A model generated the notes under the pieces. That model made no database searches, was not told the origin of the DNA, and was given only the letters and a program-made list of their open reading frames with translations. DNA of 64,000 nt from Oscillatoriophycideae cyanobacterium NC_groundwater_1537_Pr4_S-0.65um_50_18 (GTDB lineage Bacteria; Cyanobacteriota; Cyanobacteriia; Elainellales; Elainellaceae): assembly GCA_016208305.1 (NCBI GenBank), contig JACQYI010000009.1:1-64000 (forward strand), given 5' to 3'. Below are positions 47,793-56,265 of the stretch, one piece after another (positions within the stretch are counted from its first letter, which is position 1; the number at the start of each line of letters is the position of its first letter). The position numbers and the translations under genes were made by a program.

Positions 47793-49907
47793 ATGTCAGC
47801 TCAGCGTCCACCCCTGGAGGAAATGACCCTCCGACAACTCCGTCGAATTGCCAGCGAGCTGAATATTTCCCGCTATAGCCGAATGCGTAAAGATCAGCTC
47901 TTCAACGCTATTCAAGAAATTCAGCGGCTACAATCTGCTCCTGGCTCAACTCGTGTTGTAGAAGCTCAGGCAGAAGTAGAGGCCGCAAAGTTTGATGTTG
48001 GGCAACCCGCTCGCGTTAGCGTTGCTCTGGCTACCGTGGATGAAGTTTTGCCAGAGTTGCCTAGCGGCTATGGCGAAAGCTGTATTGTGCTGATGCCTCG
48101 TGATCCCCAGTGGGCATACGCCTATTGGGATGTTTCCAATGCCAGTAAAGAGGTTCTGCGTCGCCAGGGCGGTGTACGGCTAGCGCTGCGATTTTATGAC
48201 ATCACCAACGTGAATCTAGAAGTTCAGCGTCCCCACAGTTTGCAGCAATATGAATGCGACGAGCTGGCCAGAGAGTGGTATTTGCCAGTGCCCGTTAGCG
48301 ATCGCGACTACATGATTGAGATTGGCTATTTAACTTTAGAAGGTCGTTGGTTGGTACTGGCGCGATCGGCATCTGTAAGAATTCCGCCCGTCTATCCTAC
48401 TGATTGGATTGATGACCAATTCATTACGATCGATTGGGATGAAGACCTACGCAGCAAAACTTTTCTGAAACTAGTGCACCCTGCTCGACAGCTAACGTCG
48501 GTTAGCGTGGCTGAGCCTGTTGTTGAAACGGCATTTGTCTTGGCTAAAGGGGCTGAATCAAAGCGATCGGCAGGATCTGTGTTTGGTTCAATGCATCAAG
48601 TCCCAGAAGAGGCTATCAGCTCCTACATTTTCCCTTCGGGTATGGGGCAATGGGCTTCTGGAGCCGGTCAAGCCTCATCTGAGGTTTCGGGCGTGGGCAT
48701 GGTTTCTGGTATGGGTGCGGCAGGCATGTCGGGTGTCGGTGCAGCTGGCATGTCGGGCATTGGCATGACCTCTGGAGTCGGCATGGGTCTAATGTCGGGC
48801 GTCGGCGCAGCAAGTATGTCGGGTGTCGGCGTCATGTCTGGCGTTGGCATGACCTCTGGTGTCGGTATGGGATCTGGCATGGGTCTCATGTCAGGCGTAG
48901 GCGCAGCGGGCATGTCGGGTGTCGGTATGTCAGGCGTTGGTATGGCAGGCTTTAGCTTGACCTCTGGCGTGGGTATGCTGACGTCAGGCGTGGGCGCAGC
49001 GGGAATGTCGGGTGTCGGGATGTCGGGCGTTGGGATGTCGGGTGTTGGGATGTTGGGCATGTCGGGCGTTGGGATGTCGGGCATCGGCGCAACGGGCATG
49101 TCGGGCGTTGGCATGATATCGGGTATGGGCATGTATACGACATCAGGAACGGGTATGTCCGGTGTGGGCATGTCGGGCGTTGGGATGTCGGGCGTTGGGA
49201 TGTCGGGCATGTCGGGCGTTGGCATGATGTCGGGTATGGGCATGTATACGACATCAGGAACGGGTATGTCCGGTGTGGGCATGTCTGGTGTGGGCATGAT
49301 GTCGGGCATTGGCGCAATGGGAATGTCGGGCGTTGGGATGTCGGGAATGTCGGGTGTTGGCGCAATGGGAATGTCGGGCGTTGGGATGTCGGGAATGTCG
49401 GGTGTTGGAATGATGTCGGGCATCGGCATGTATACGACATCAGGAACGGGTATGTCCGGTACTGGCATGATGTCGGGCATTGGCATGTCTGGTGTGGGTA
49501 TGATGCCTGGCGGTATGTCCGGTATTGGCATGATGTCCGGTGTGGGCATGATGTCTGGTGTGGGCATGATGTCCGGTATTGGCATGATGTCGGGCGTGGG
49601 CTTCTCTGCTTCTATGCCTCCTATCCGTCCCCATAAATTCTGGATGGTGGCCGAAGCTGAGCTGATCATTCATGGCGTTACGGAAGCCGGTGCTAATGTG
49701 ACGATCGCCGGGCAGCCGATCAAGCTCAATCCTGATGGCACGTTTCGCATACAAATGTCTTTCCAGGATGGCGAAATTGACCTCCCAGTCATGGCAGTCG
49801 CAGCAGATGGAGAGCAGACGCGATCGATTCATCTAAAGTTCAAGCGTGAAACCCTAGAGCGTCACGCCAACCCTACCGAGGCATCTGTAGAAGAGTGGCT
49901 GTCTTAA
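47793..49907 (+). CDS. DUF4912 protein with a long MSGVG-type repeat region
   Basis: A 704-residue protein in four parts. Residues 8-45 form a Rho-N/SAP-like helix pair (EMTLRQLRRIASELNISRYS ... KDQLFNAI). About 95-200 is the DUF4912 domain (SCIVLMPRDPQWAYAYWDV ... YMIEIGYL). From about 298 to 603 there is an uninterrupted series of Met/Gly/Ser/Val units, mostly MSGVG and MSGIG, with MYTTSGTG inserts repeated three times. The C-terminal 90 residues return to the DUF4912-like segment (FWMVAEAELIIHG...). The reading frame is fixed by GGAGG eight bases before the ATG. Such proteins are thought to be structural or nucleic-acid associated; no function is established. The repeat DNA is also open on the other strand. 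A perfect 16-bp terminator follows. Confidence 0.9.
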   Translation: MSAQRPPLEEMTLRQLRRIASELNISRYSRMRKDQLFNAIQEIQRLQSAPGSTRVVEAQAEVEAAKFDVGQPARVSVALATVDEVLPELPSGYGESCIVLMPRDPQWAYAYWDVSNASKEVLRRQGGVRLALRFYDITNVNLEVQRPHSLQQYECDELAREWYLPVPVSDRDYMIEIGYLTLEGRWLVLARSASVRIPPVYPTDWIDDQFITIDWDEDLRSKTFLKLVHPARQLTSVSVAEPVVETAFVLAKGAESKRSAGSVFGSMHQVPEEAISSYIFPSGMGQWASGAGQASSEVSGVGMVSGMGAAGMSGVGAAGMSGIGMTSGVGMGLMSGVGAASMSGVGVMSGVGMTSGVGMGSGMGLMSGVGAAGMSGVGMSGVGMAGFSLTSGVGMLTSGVGAAGMSGVGMSGVGMSGVGMLGMSGVGMSGIGATGMSGVGMISGMGMYTTSGTGMSGVGMSGVGMSGVGMSGMSGVGMMSGMGMYTTSGTGMSGVGMSGVGMMSGIGAMGMSGVGMSGMSGVGAMGMSGVGMSGMSGVGMMSGIGMYTTSGTGMSGTGMMSGIGMSGVGMMPGGMSGIGMMSGVGMMSGVGMMSGIGMMSGVGFSASMPPIRPHKFWMVAEAELIIHGVTEAGANVTIAGQPIKLNPDGTFRIQMSFQDGEIDLPVMAVAADGEQTRSIHLKFKRETLERHANPTEASVEEWLS
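48684..49610. repeat. Coding tandem repeat array (MSGVG units)
   Basis: About 900 bases of near-15-base units like ATGTCGGGCGTTGGG inside the DUF4912 gene, with longer units around ATGTATACGACATCAGGAACGGG occurring three times. The repeats differ at synonymous positions, so older than a fresh expansion. Confidence 0.9.
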
Positions 49908-49928
49908 TAGCTATGTCTTAATAGCTAT
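49901..49928. repeat. Tandem 14-bp duplication over the stop codon
   Basis: Two perfect copies of GTCTTAATAGCTAT, the first including the stop codon of the DUF4912 gene. Confidence 0.9.
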
Positions 49929-49957
49929 TAAGTCTTCTCGACTTTGAAATCCAGCTT

Positions 49958-49998
49958 TTAAGGTTTTGTGGCGTGCGCCACAAAACCTTAATTTTTAT
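49958..49998 (+). terminator. Strong terminator of the repeat-protein gene
   Basis: A 16-bp perfect stem, TTAAGGTTTTGTGGCG (49958-49973) with its complement (49976-49991), followed by TTTTT. Its core GGTTTTGTGGCG recurs in the element at 45407-45498. Confidence 0.9.
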
Positions 49999-50057
49999 GA
50001 ATGCCCCACGCGATCGGGTAAGGCGCAAGAGCTTTTGAGGGGCAATAGCCTTCGTAG

Positions 50058-51806
50058 CTAAAGCAACAGCCGCTTATCTTCGGCTAAAAGTCTCTCAAAC
50101 TCCTCAGCAGAAATTGCCGGACTAAACAGAAAACCTTGCAGCGCATTGCAACCCTGTCGGCGGAGAAAGGCAAGTTGCTCTTGTGTTTCAACGCCCTCTG
50201 CCACCACACGCAAATTCAGGCTGCGAGCCAATGCTGTAATGGCTGAAGCGATCGCCCCATCCTGATCGGGACTGACAATATTGCTGATAAAAGCTCGATC
50301 GATTTTGAGGGTATCAACCGGCAGTTGGGTCAGATAGTTGAGAGATGAATAGCCTGTACCAAAGTCGTCAATGCTGACATGGACGCCTAATTCTCTAATC
50401 TGTTGCAGCGTGATTAGACTGGCTTCTACATCTTCCATAATGGTGGCTTCAGACAGCTCGATCGCTAATAAATCAGCATCTAGCTCTGTTTCCTGCAAAA
50501 CTTGCGTGATCGATCGCGTGAGGCCGGGCTGCTTAAACTGATAGGCCGAGAGGTTGACCGACATCCGCAGGGGCAGCAAATATTTTGATTGCCACAGTTT
50601 GGCCTGCAAGCAAGCCATGTGTATCATCCATGCGCCGATCGGGACAATCAAACCTGTCTCTTCTGCCACCGGAATAAAGCTGAAAGGCGGCACTGAACCT
50701 AACTCGGTACTCTGCCACCGCAAAAAAGCCTCTGCCCCAATAATTCGCCCGGTCACTAGATTGACCTGAGGCTGATAGTGAACCTTTAGCTCCGATTTGT
50801 CCAAGGCTCGTCGGAGTCCGGTTTCTAGGATGTGGCGATTAGCAGTAGCCTGAGCGATTTCGCCGCTGTAAAACTGACAGCGAGTATTGCCTTGATCTCT
50901 GCCCCAGTTCATGGCAATGACGGCATGGTTGAGCAAGCGATCGCCAGAGCTACAGTCGTTAGGATAAATCGTGCCGCCCATGTTAATTTGAATCCGCAGG
51001 GACTGATCCTGAATCAGGTAGGGAGCCGATAGCGTTTTGAGAATTTCCTCGGCTGCCAGAGCAATGTCGCCGTTAGAGTCACCGTCTAAGTTGCAATCGA
51101 GATCACGGCTGGGTAACAAGATGCAAAACTCATCGCCGCTGAGTCGGGCAACCGTATCATTGCTCATGACGCAAGCTTTTAGCCGTTCGGCCACTGCCTG
51201 CAATAGCGCATCGCCTGCTGACTGACCAAAGCGAACGTTGACCGCTCGAAATCGATCGAGATTGAGACACAACACTCCGATCGCCCTAGGGCTGAGCTTT
51301 GCCTGAACTAATGCTTCCTGAAGGCGATGCTGAAATTGAATACGATTGGGTAGCCCCGTGAGTCCATCTCGAAAAGCCATTTGCCCCAACTGTTCTGCCG
51401 CCCGCTTCATTTCGGAGACATAGGGTGTGGTGATGGCAGCCTGCTTGTAAAGTCGTGCAGCGATCGCCTCACCCAAATCATCACTGGTAAAAGGTTTAGT
51501 GAGATAGTCATCAGCCCCCAAGTTCATGCCTCGCCGAATGTCGGCTCGTTCGGCCTTGGCCGTTAGAAATATAAATGGAATGCGAGCCGTTTCAGGATTG
51601 CGCCGCAGGGTTTGTAGAACCGCATATCCATCCATTTCTGGCATCATGATGTCGCAGAGGATGATATCTGGAAGATACTGCTGGGCTAACTGTACGGCTG
51701 TGACACCATTCGGTGCAGCAACACCTTGAAAATTCATTAGATTCAGCATTTGCAAGATTTCTTCCCGCAAAGAAGCCGTATCTTCAACAATTAGAATAGT
51801 GGTCAT
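50058..51806 (-). CDS. Response regulator with GGDEF and EAL domains
   Basis: A 582-residue regulator of cyclic-di-GMP. Order: receiver (1-125; DIILCDIMMPEMDG), GGDEF-type domain (about 150-305) and EAL-type domain (about 325-575). The GGDEF signature reads SGDEF and the EAL signature reads EAF (GAEAFLRW), so both catalytic motifs deviate; DDFGTGYSSLNYL of EAL domains is intact. Activity of either domain is therefore uncertain, and the protein may act as an effector. Its start is 47 bases after the PAS kinase's stop on the same strand, so the two likely form one signalling unit. Confidence 0.92.
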   Translation of the reverse strand: MTTILIVEDTASLREEILQMLNLMNFQGVAAPNGVTAVQLAQQYLPDIILCDIMMPEMDGYAVLQTLRRNPETARIPFIFLTAKAERADIRRGMNLGADDYLTKPFTSDDLGEAIAARLYKQAAITTPYVSEMKRAAEQLGQMAFRDGLTGLPNRIQFQHRLQEALVQAKLSPRAIGVLCLNLDRFRAVNVRFGQSAGDALLQAVAERLKACVMSNDTVARLSGDEFCILLPSRDLDCNLDGDSNGDIALAAEEILKTLSAPYLIQDQSLRIQINMGGTIYPNDCSSGDRLLNHAVIAMNWGRDQGNTRCQFYSGEIAQATANRHILETGLRRALDKSELKVHYQPQVNLVTGRIIGAEAFLRWQSTELGSVPPFSFIPVAEETGLIVPIGAWMIHMACLQAKLWQSKYLLPLRMSVNLSAYQFKQPGLTRSITQVLQETELDADLLAIELSEATIMEDVEASLITLQQIRELGVHVSIDDFGTGYSSLNYLTQLPVDTLKIDRAFISNIVSPDQDGAIASAITALARSLNLRVVAEGVETQEQLAFLRRQGCNALQGFLFSPAISAEEFERLLAEDKRLLL

Positions 51807-51853
51807 TGCGTCTTTAATGGCTAGTCGAAGGAAGGCGAAGGGTCAAAGCGATA

Positions 51854-53506
51854 TCAAGTCAGGGGAGATTGAGCAGAACAAAATCGGGGAATGGAAACCG
51901 TGAATCTGCTGCCCAAACCTACTGTGCTGTCAAACTGAATGGTGCCACCATGTAAAGTCGCTGCATATCGAATAATGGCAAGACCCAAGCCCGTACCAGG
52001 AATGCTGCCTGCATTGCTAGCGCGATGAAACGGCTCAAACAAATGCACTTGATCGGCTAGCGGGATACCAATACCCTGATCCTGAATTTGAAAGGTAATG
52101 GACGCTGGCTCATACTGTAGTTTCAAACGCACTTCGCCACCATGCGGAGAATACTTAATTGCGTTTGAAAGCAAATTGGTGAGAATGTGACGCAGCAGTT
52201 TTTCATCAGCAGAAATGAGTCCATCCGGCTCGGCTTCATCGCCAACCTGCTCGAATGTGAGGCTATGGCGATCGCTCGCCAGACCCAACTCATCCAAAAT
52301 ATCCTGACAGAGCTGAGGTAAATTTAGCCGAGTCGGATTGAACTGCATTTTGCCAGCCTCGGCTTTGCCAATCAGCAAAACTTCCTCTAGCAGTTGAGTC
52401 ATGTTGCGCACCTCTGCCTGAATTTTATTGAGGCGCTCTAGCTTTTTCTCTTCGCTAAGCTTATGCCCAAAAGATTTCAGCAAATCGCTAGAGGCCATGA
52501 TGGTAGCCAGGGGTGTCCGAAACTCATGGGAGGCCATAGAAATAAATCGAGACTTTAGCTCTCGCAGCTCTCGCTCTTGTTCTAGAGCGTTTTGAATCTC
52601 GGCTTCGGCCTGCTTGCGCTCGGTAATGTTGCGCTGAATGGCCACCCAGTGGGTAAACCAACCCACTTCATTAGCCACCGGGGCAATGCTCAACTCAGCC
52701 CAAAACTCAGTCCCATCTTTGCAGTAGTTAACTAGCTCCACCACAACGGGTTGCCATGCTTCTAGCGCTGTCCGAATTTTACTCAGGGCTTCAGGATCAG
52801 TGTTTTTGCCCTGCAAAATCCGGGGAGTTTTGCCGAGAGCTTCCTCGGCTTCATAGCCCGTAATCTTGGTAAAGGCTTGATTGACATAGAGAATGCGAGG
52901 CCCTGGCAGATCTAGCGGTGTAGCCTCTGTAATGATGATGGGATCTTTGGCCTGCATCACCACAGATTGCAACAGCCGCAAGCTTTGCTCTTGCTGTTTG
53001 CGGTGGGTAATATCGTGACAGGTAAGGACGATGCCCGCCACAGTTGGCTCATCTATTAAATTGTGGGCAATCACTTCTAGAATGCGCCACATCCCTGTTC
53101 CATCTTGAATCTGTAGCTCAACAACGGCTCCTGCCCTAGGCGATCGCGATACTTTAGCCAGCAGATCCTGAGCTTGAGCCAGGTCTTGAGGATGCACCAA
53201 CGCCAAAATATTGCAGTGCAGCCAAGTTTCGGCTTCGTGACCCAGCAATCGCTGAATCGATTGGCTGGCATAGTCGATGATGCCCGTCTCCGAGACCACA
53301 ATGATGACATCTGAGCTGTTTTGCACCAATGACTGAAACCGCTTTTCGCTGTGTCGTGACAGCGCTGCTCCGGCTTTCTCTAAGGCAAAGTGGCGATCGA
53401 ACCATATATCAAACCATGTGACAATGAGCGCCGCAGCCACGAGGATTAAGGCGGCCAAACAAATTGCCAACAGCGATCGCTCTAGAATTGGCAAAAAATC
53501 TGACAT
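51854..53506 (-). CDS. PAS-domain sensor histidine kinase
   Basis: A 550-residue kinase with a single N-terminal membrane helix (about residues 12-32), two PAS domains (about 55-165 and 185-300, with PAC-like GTEFWAELSIAPV), then HisKA (SMASHEFRTPLATIMASSDLL, His in SHEF) and HATPase (N box NLLSNAIKYS, GTGLGLAIIRY). No receiver of its own. The partner regulator follows 47 bases downstream. PAS ligands (flavin, heme, quinone or light chromophore) cannot be told from sequence. Confidence 0.93.
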   Translation of the reverse strand: MSDFLPILERSLLAICLAALILVAAALIVTWFDIWFDRHFALEKAGAALSRHSEKRFQSLVQNSSDVIIVVSETGIIDYASQSIQRLLGHEAETWLHCNILALVHPQDLAQAQDLLAKVSRSPRAGAVVELQIQDGTGMWRILEVIAHNLIDEPTVAGIVLTCHDITHRKQQEQSLRLLQSVVMQAKDPIIITEATPLDLPGPRILYVNQAFTKITGYEAEEALGKTPRILQGKNTDPEALSKIRTALEAWQPVVVELVNYCKDGTEFWAELSIAPVANEVGWFTHWVAIQRNITERKQAEAEIQNALEQERELRELKSRFISMASHEFRTPLATIMASSDLLKSFGHKLSEEKKLERLNKIQAEVRNMTQLLEEVLLIGKAEAGKMQFNPTRLNLPQLCQDILDELGLASDRHSLTFEQVGDEAEPDGLISADEKLLRHILTNLLSNAIKYSPHGGEVRLKLQYEPASITFQIQDQGIGIPLADQVHLFEPFHRASNAGSIPGTGLGLAIIRYAATLHGGTIQFDSTVGLGSRFTVSIPRFCSAQSPLT

Positions 53507-53669
53507 GGGAAACCAGGTTGCAGGGCAGGCCGTAGGTACGATTTATGCGCTGATTAATGTGTACCAACTCTCTCAAAGTACCCTGTACTCCTGGTTCCGT
53601 ATCAGCTTCTTAAGCGCAAGGTATGCCTCTTAAAATCAGTTTCACAGCTGGATAATGCTCTCTAAACCT

Positions 53670-55757
53670 CTAGACAGCTTGCGCCTGGATGGCAGTAATC
53701 GCGATCGTATTGACGATATCTGTAACCGTACAGCCTCGGCTCAAATCATTCACTGGTTTACGCAAACCCTGCAAAACTGGGCCGATCGCGACCGCATTGG
53801 CCGATCGCTGCACCGCTTTATAGGTATTGTTTCCTGTATTCAAGTCAGGAAAGATAAACACCGTCGCATGCCCTGCCACAGCGCTGCCAGGCAGTTTGGT
53901 CTTCGCCACACTTTCATCCACTGCCGCGTCATACTGAATCGGCCCTTCTACCTTGAGATCAGGACGCTGCGATCGAATAATTTGGGTTGCCTGCTTTACC
54001 TTATCGACATCTTCGCCCTTGCCCGACTCTCCGGTTGAGTAAGACAGCAGAGCAATCAGCGGCTCGATGCCAAACATTTCAGCCGTCGCCGCTGAGCTAA
54101 TGGCAATATCGGCCAGTTGTTGAGGGTTGGGGTTGGGGTTAACTGCACAATCGCCGTAAACCAAAACGCGATCGTCTAGGCACATGAGAAAAACGCTAGA
54201 GACGATCGAGCATCCTGGCTGCGTGCGAATAAACTCTAGCGCTGGGCGAATCGTGTGCGCCGTCGTGTGCAGCGCTCCTGACACCATGCCATCCGCCGCT
54301 CCTGTATAAACCATCATCGTGCCAAAATAGCTGACATCCCGCATCATGTCGCGGGCAAAGTCTAGAGTAATGCCCTTGTGCTGGCGCTGCTCAAAATAGG
54401 TTTGGGCATAGGCTTCATGCCATTCTGACTGCATCGGGTCGATGATGTGAATGCCGTCTAGGTTTAACCCTAGCGCCGCAATTTTTTCCCGAATTTCTGT
54501 CTCATTGCCCAGCAGCGTTAGCTCCACAACGCCTCGCCGCAGCAAAATTTCTGCTGCCCGCAAAATGCGCTCTTCTTGTCCTTCTGGTAAAACAATATGC
54601 TGCTTGTTGGCTCGCGCCCGTTCGATCAGGTCATACTCAAACATCAACGGCGTAATTCGATCGGATCGGGAAACCGAAATTTGCTCCTCCATTCGGACAA
54701 CATCAACGTGGGACTCAAATAGGCCGAGGGCTAAGGCAATTTTGCGATCGTTGTCGGGCGTAATTTCGGCATGGACTTGATTGATCTGGGTTGCCGTTTC
54801 GTAGGTGTCAATCTGGACGCTGAAGATGGGCACTGTCCAGCGGGTCATCCCTTCTATTAGCTTTTGCAGCGAGGGCGCTAACGCAAGACCGCCCGTGAGG
54901 ATAATGCCTGCGATGTTGGGATAGCCATCGGAAAACGTGCTGGCCAAACAGCCCAAAATCACGTCCGCCCGATCGCCAGGTGTAATGATCAGCCCCCCTT
55001 CTTCCAGATAGCTTAAAAAGTTAGCAACCTGCATGGCAGCTACCTTAAAGCTCAGAACTTCCCGGTTGAGCAAGCCGCCTTCGCCATACAAAAGCTGGCC
55101 ATTGAGGGCGTTGGCAATCTCGGCCATTGTGGGTTTTGCCAGCAGCGTTTCTTCTGGCAACACAAACACCGGATCTTTGCAAACCCAGATTTTTTCTACG
55201 GCCTCTAAAACAGCCTGATGTTGAGCAGGCAAAACCCGGTTGACAATCGTAGCGGCGATCGCACATCCTGCCTCTACAAAGGTTTCGCGATCGGTACGCA
55301 GGGCATCAATCACTTCGGCGGGTTGCTTGTCCTGCGCATTCACCACCATAAAAATCGGGGCAGACAAGAGGTTTGCTACCCGCGTGTCAAAGTTGTCTAC
55401 AAAGGCAGAGCCAAGATCGGAGGCGTCAATGCCCTCGCATAGAACAAAATCACATTGCCGTTCCAGCGCTTTGTACTTTTCAATCACTCGCTTTAGCAAT
55501 TCATCGTAGCGACCTTCTGCCACCAGCGATCGCGCCTCTTCGTGGGTAAGGGCATAATGCGTTTCGTAGGGAAGTTCGTTCGCGTAGCGGCTACGAATTA
55601 GCTCAATGTCATTGTCATGAATGCTGCCTGCTTGCACCACCGGACGAAAGAATCCTACTTTGTCAATGCGCTTAGACAGTAGCTCCATCAACCCCAGTAC
55701 AACCAGAGATTTGCCGCTATCAGAGGTGATCGCTGCGATGTAAAGATTGTGTGACAT
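53670..55757 (-). CDS. pta: Phosphate acetyltransferase (long form)
   Basis: A 695-residue enzyme that interconverts acetyl-CoA and acetyl phosphate. The N-terminal 220 residues are a BioD-like P-loop domain (SDSGKS), next a DRTGG domain (about 225-340), and the catalytic PTA domain from about 370 (LPEGQEERILRAAE ... GDCAVNPNPNPQQLADIA, AGHATVFIFPDLNTGNNTYK). Length and order match long bacterial Pta. No ackA is adjacent. A dispersed repeat lies 54 bases upstream. Confidence 0.97.
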   Translation of the reverse strand: MSHNLYIAAITSDSGKSLVVLGLMELLSKRIDKVGFFRPVVQAGSIHDNDIELIRSRYANELPYETHYALTHEEARSLVAEGRYDELLKRVIEKYKALERQCDFVLCEGIDASDLGSAFVDNFDTRVANLLSAPIFMVVNAQDKQPAEVIDALRTDRETFVEAGCAIAATIVNRVLPAQHQAVLEAVEKIWVCKDPVFVLPEETLLAKPTMAEIANALNGQLLYGEGGLLNREVLSFKVAAMQVANFLSYLEEGGLIITPGDRADVILGCLASTFSDGYPNIAGIILTGGLALAPSLQKLIEGMTRWTVPIFSVQIDTYETATQINQVHAEITPDNDRKIALALGLFESHVDVVRMEEQISVSRSDRITPLMFEYDLIERARANKQHIVLPEGQEERILRAAEILLRRGVVELTLLGNETEIREKIAALGLNLDGIHIIDPMQSEWHEAYAQTYFEQRQHKGITLDFARDMMRDVSYFGTMMVYTGAADGMVSGALHTTAHTIRPALEFIRTQPGCSIVSSVFLMCLDDRVLVYGDCAVNPNPNPQQLADIAISSAATAEMFGIEPLIALLSYSTGESGKGEDVDKVKQATQIIRSQRPDLKVEGPIQYDAAVDESVAKTKLPGSAVAGHATVFIFPDLNTGNNTYKAVQRSANAVAIGPVLQGLRKPVNDLSRGCTVTDIVNTIAITAIQAQAV

Positions 55758-55810
55758 GATGGCGTAGCTCTTAGAAAAAGAACAAATCGATCGGCAGCCT
55801 CACCGACTGA

Positions 55811-55908
55811 GGATCGCAAATTGATTCCCCTGTCATTGTTTTTTGCAAGTGCCGTCCGGAGCGCGATACTTCCAAAAAACGACTGAGTGTTATTTAATCT
55901 ATGATCCT
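55811..55908. repeat. Dispersed hairpin repeat, copy C
   Basis: Starts GGATCGCAAATTGAT and ends TTTAATCTATGATCCT, inverted relative to one another; inside, CATTGTTTTTTGCAAGT can pair with TACTTCCAAAAAACGA around a GGAGCGCG loop. Same plan as copies at 26267 and 33783. Confidence 0.7.
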
Positions 55909-56073
55909 TACTCAGAAAGATCGGTTTCAAAAACTGCGTCTTGAGCAGTTTAATCTGATTTTTGGCTCAAGCCAAAATATTGAGAGATACATCCAATCAT
56001 TAGCGTTGAACCAGAGTTTTAAACGGGTAGGGGGTATAAATTAGATATCTTGGACTGAGGCTTGTCTGAAGGC

Positions 56074-56115
56074 GTGAATCATTGCGGGTGAATCATTGCG
56101 GGTGAATCATTGCGT
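56074..56115. repeat. Three-unit 14-bp tandem repeat
   Basis: GTGAATCATTGCGG at 56074, 56088 and 56102 (last base varies). Confidence 0.92.
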
Positions 56116-56170
56116 GGCGGAAGGTCTCAACTGCGCCCTGGCTGACTAGAGTGCAGCTGTAGATTGGGTA

Positions 56171-56198
56171 ATTGTGTGAGCGTAATTGTGTGAGCGTC
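56171..56198. repeat. Tandem 14-bp duplication
   Basis: ATTGTGTGAGCGTA followed by ATTGTGTGAGCGTC, 68 bases before the caspase-FGE start. Confidence 0.88.
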
Positions 56199-56265
56199 TT
56201 AGTTCTCCTATGAAAATTTGAAAGAAGCGATCGCCCACTGGGGCGAAGGCGGCGACAAAACTGCG

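Larger units (their letters stand above)
55758..56265. other. Repeat-rich gap before the caspase-FGE gene
   Basis: 508 bases with a dispersed hairpin repeat (55811-55908), a three-unit 14-bp array (56074-56115) and another 14-bp pair (56171-56198). No convincing gene; ORFs on the minus strand are repeat artefacts. Confidence 0.65.

Noticed and set aside
48668-49669. Minus-strand ORF of 333 codons (PDIPTPDI repeats)
   Set aside because: It is the mirror of the repeat region in the DUF4912 gene, whose plus frame has known domains and an excellent ribosome site.
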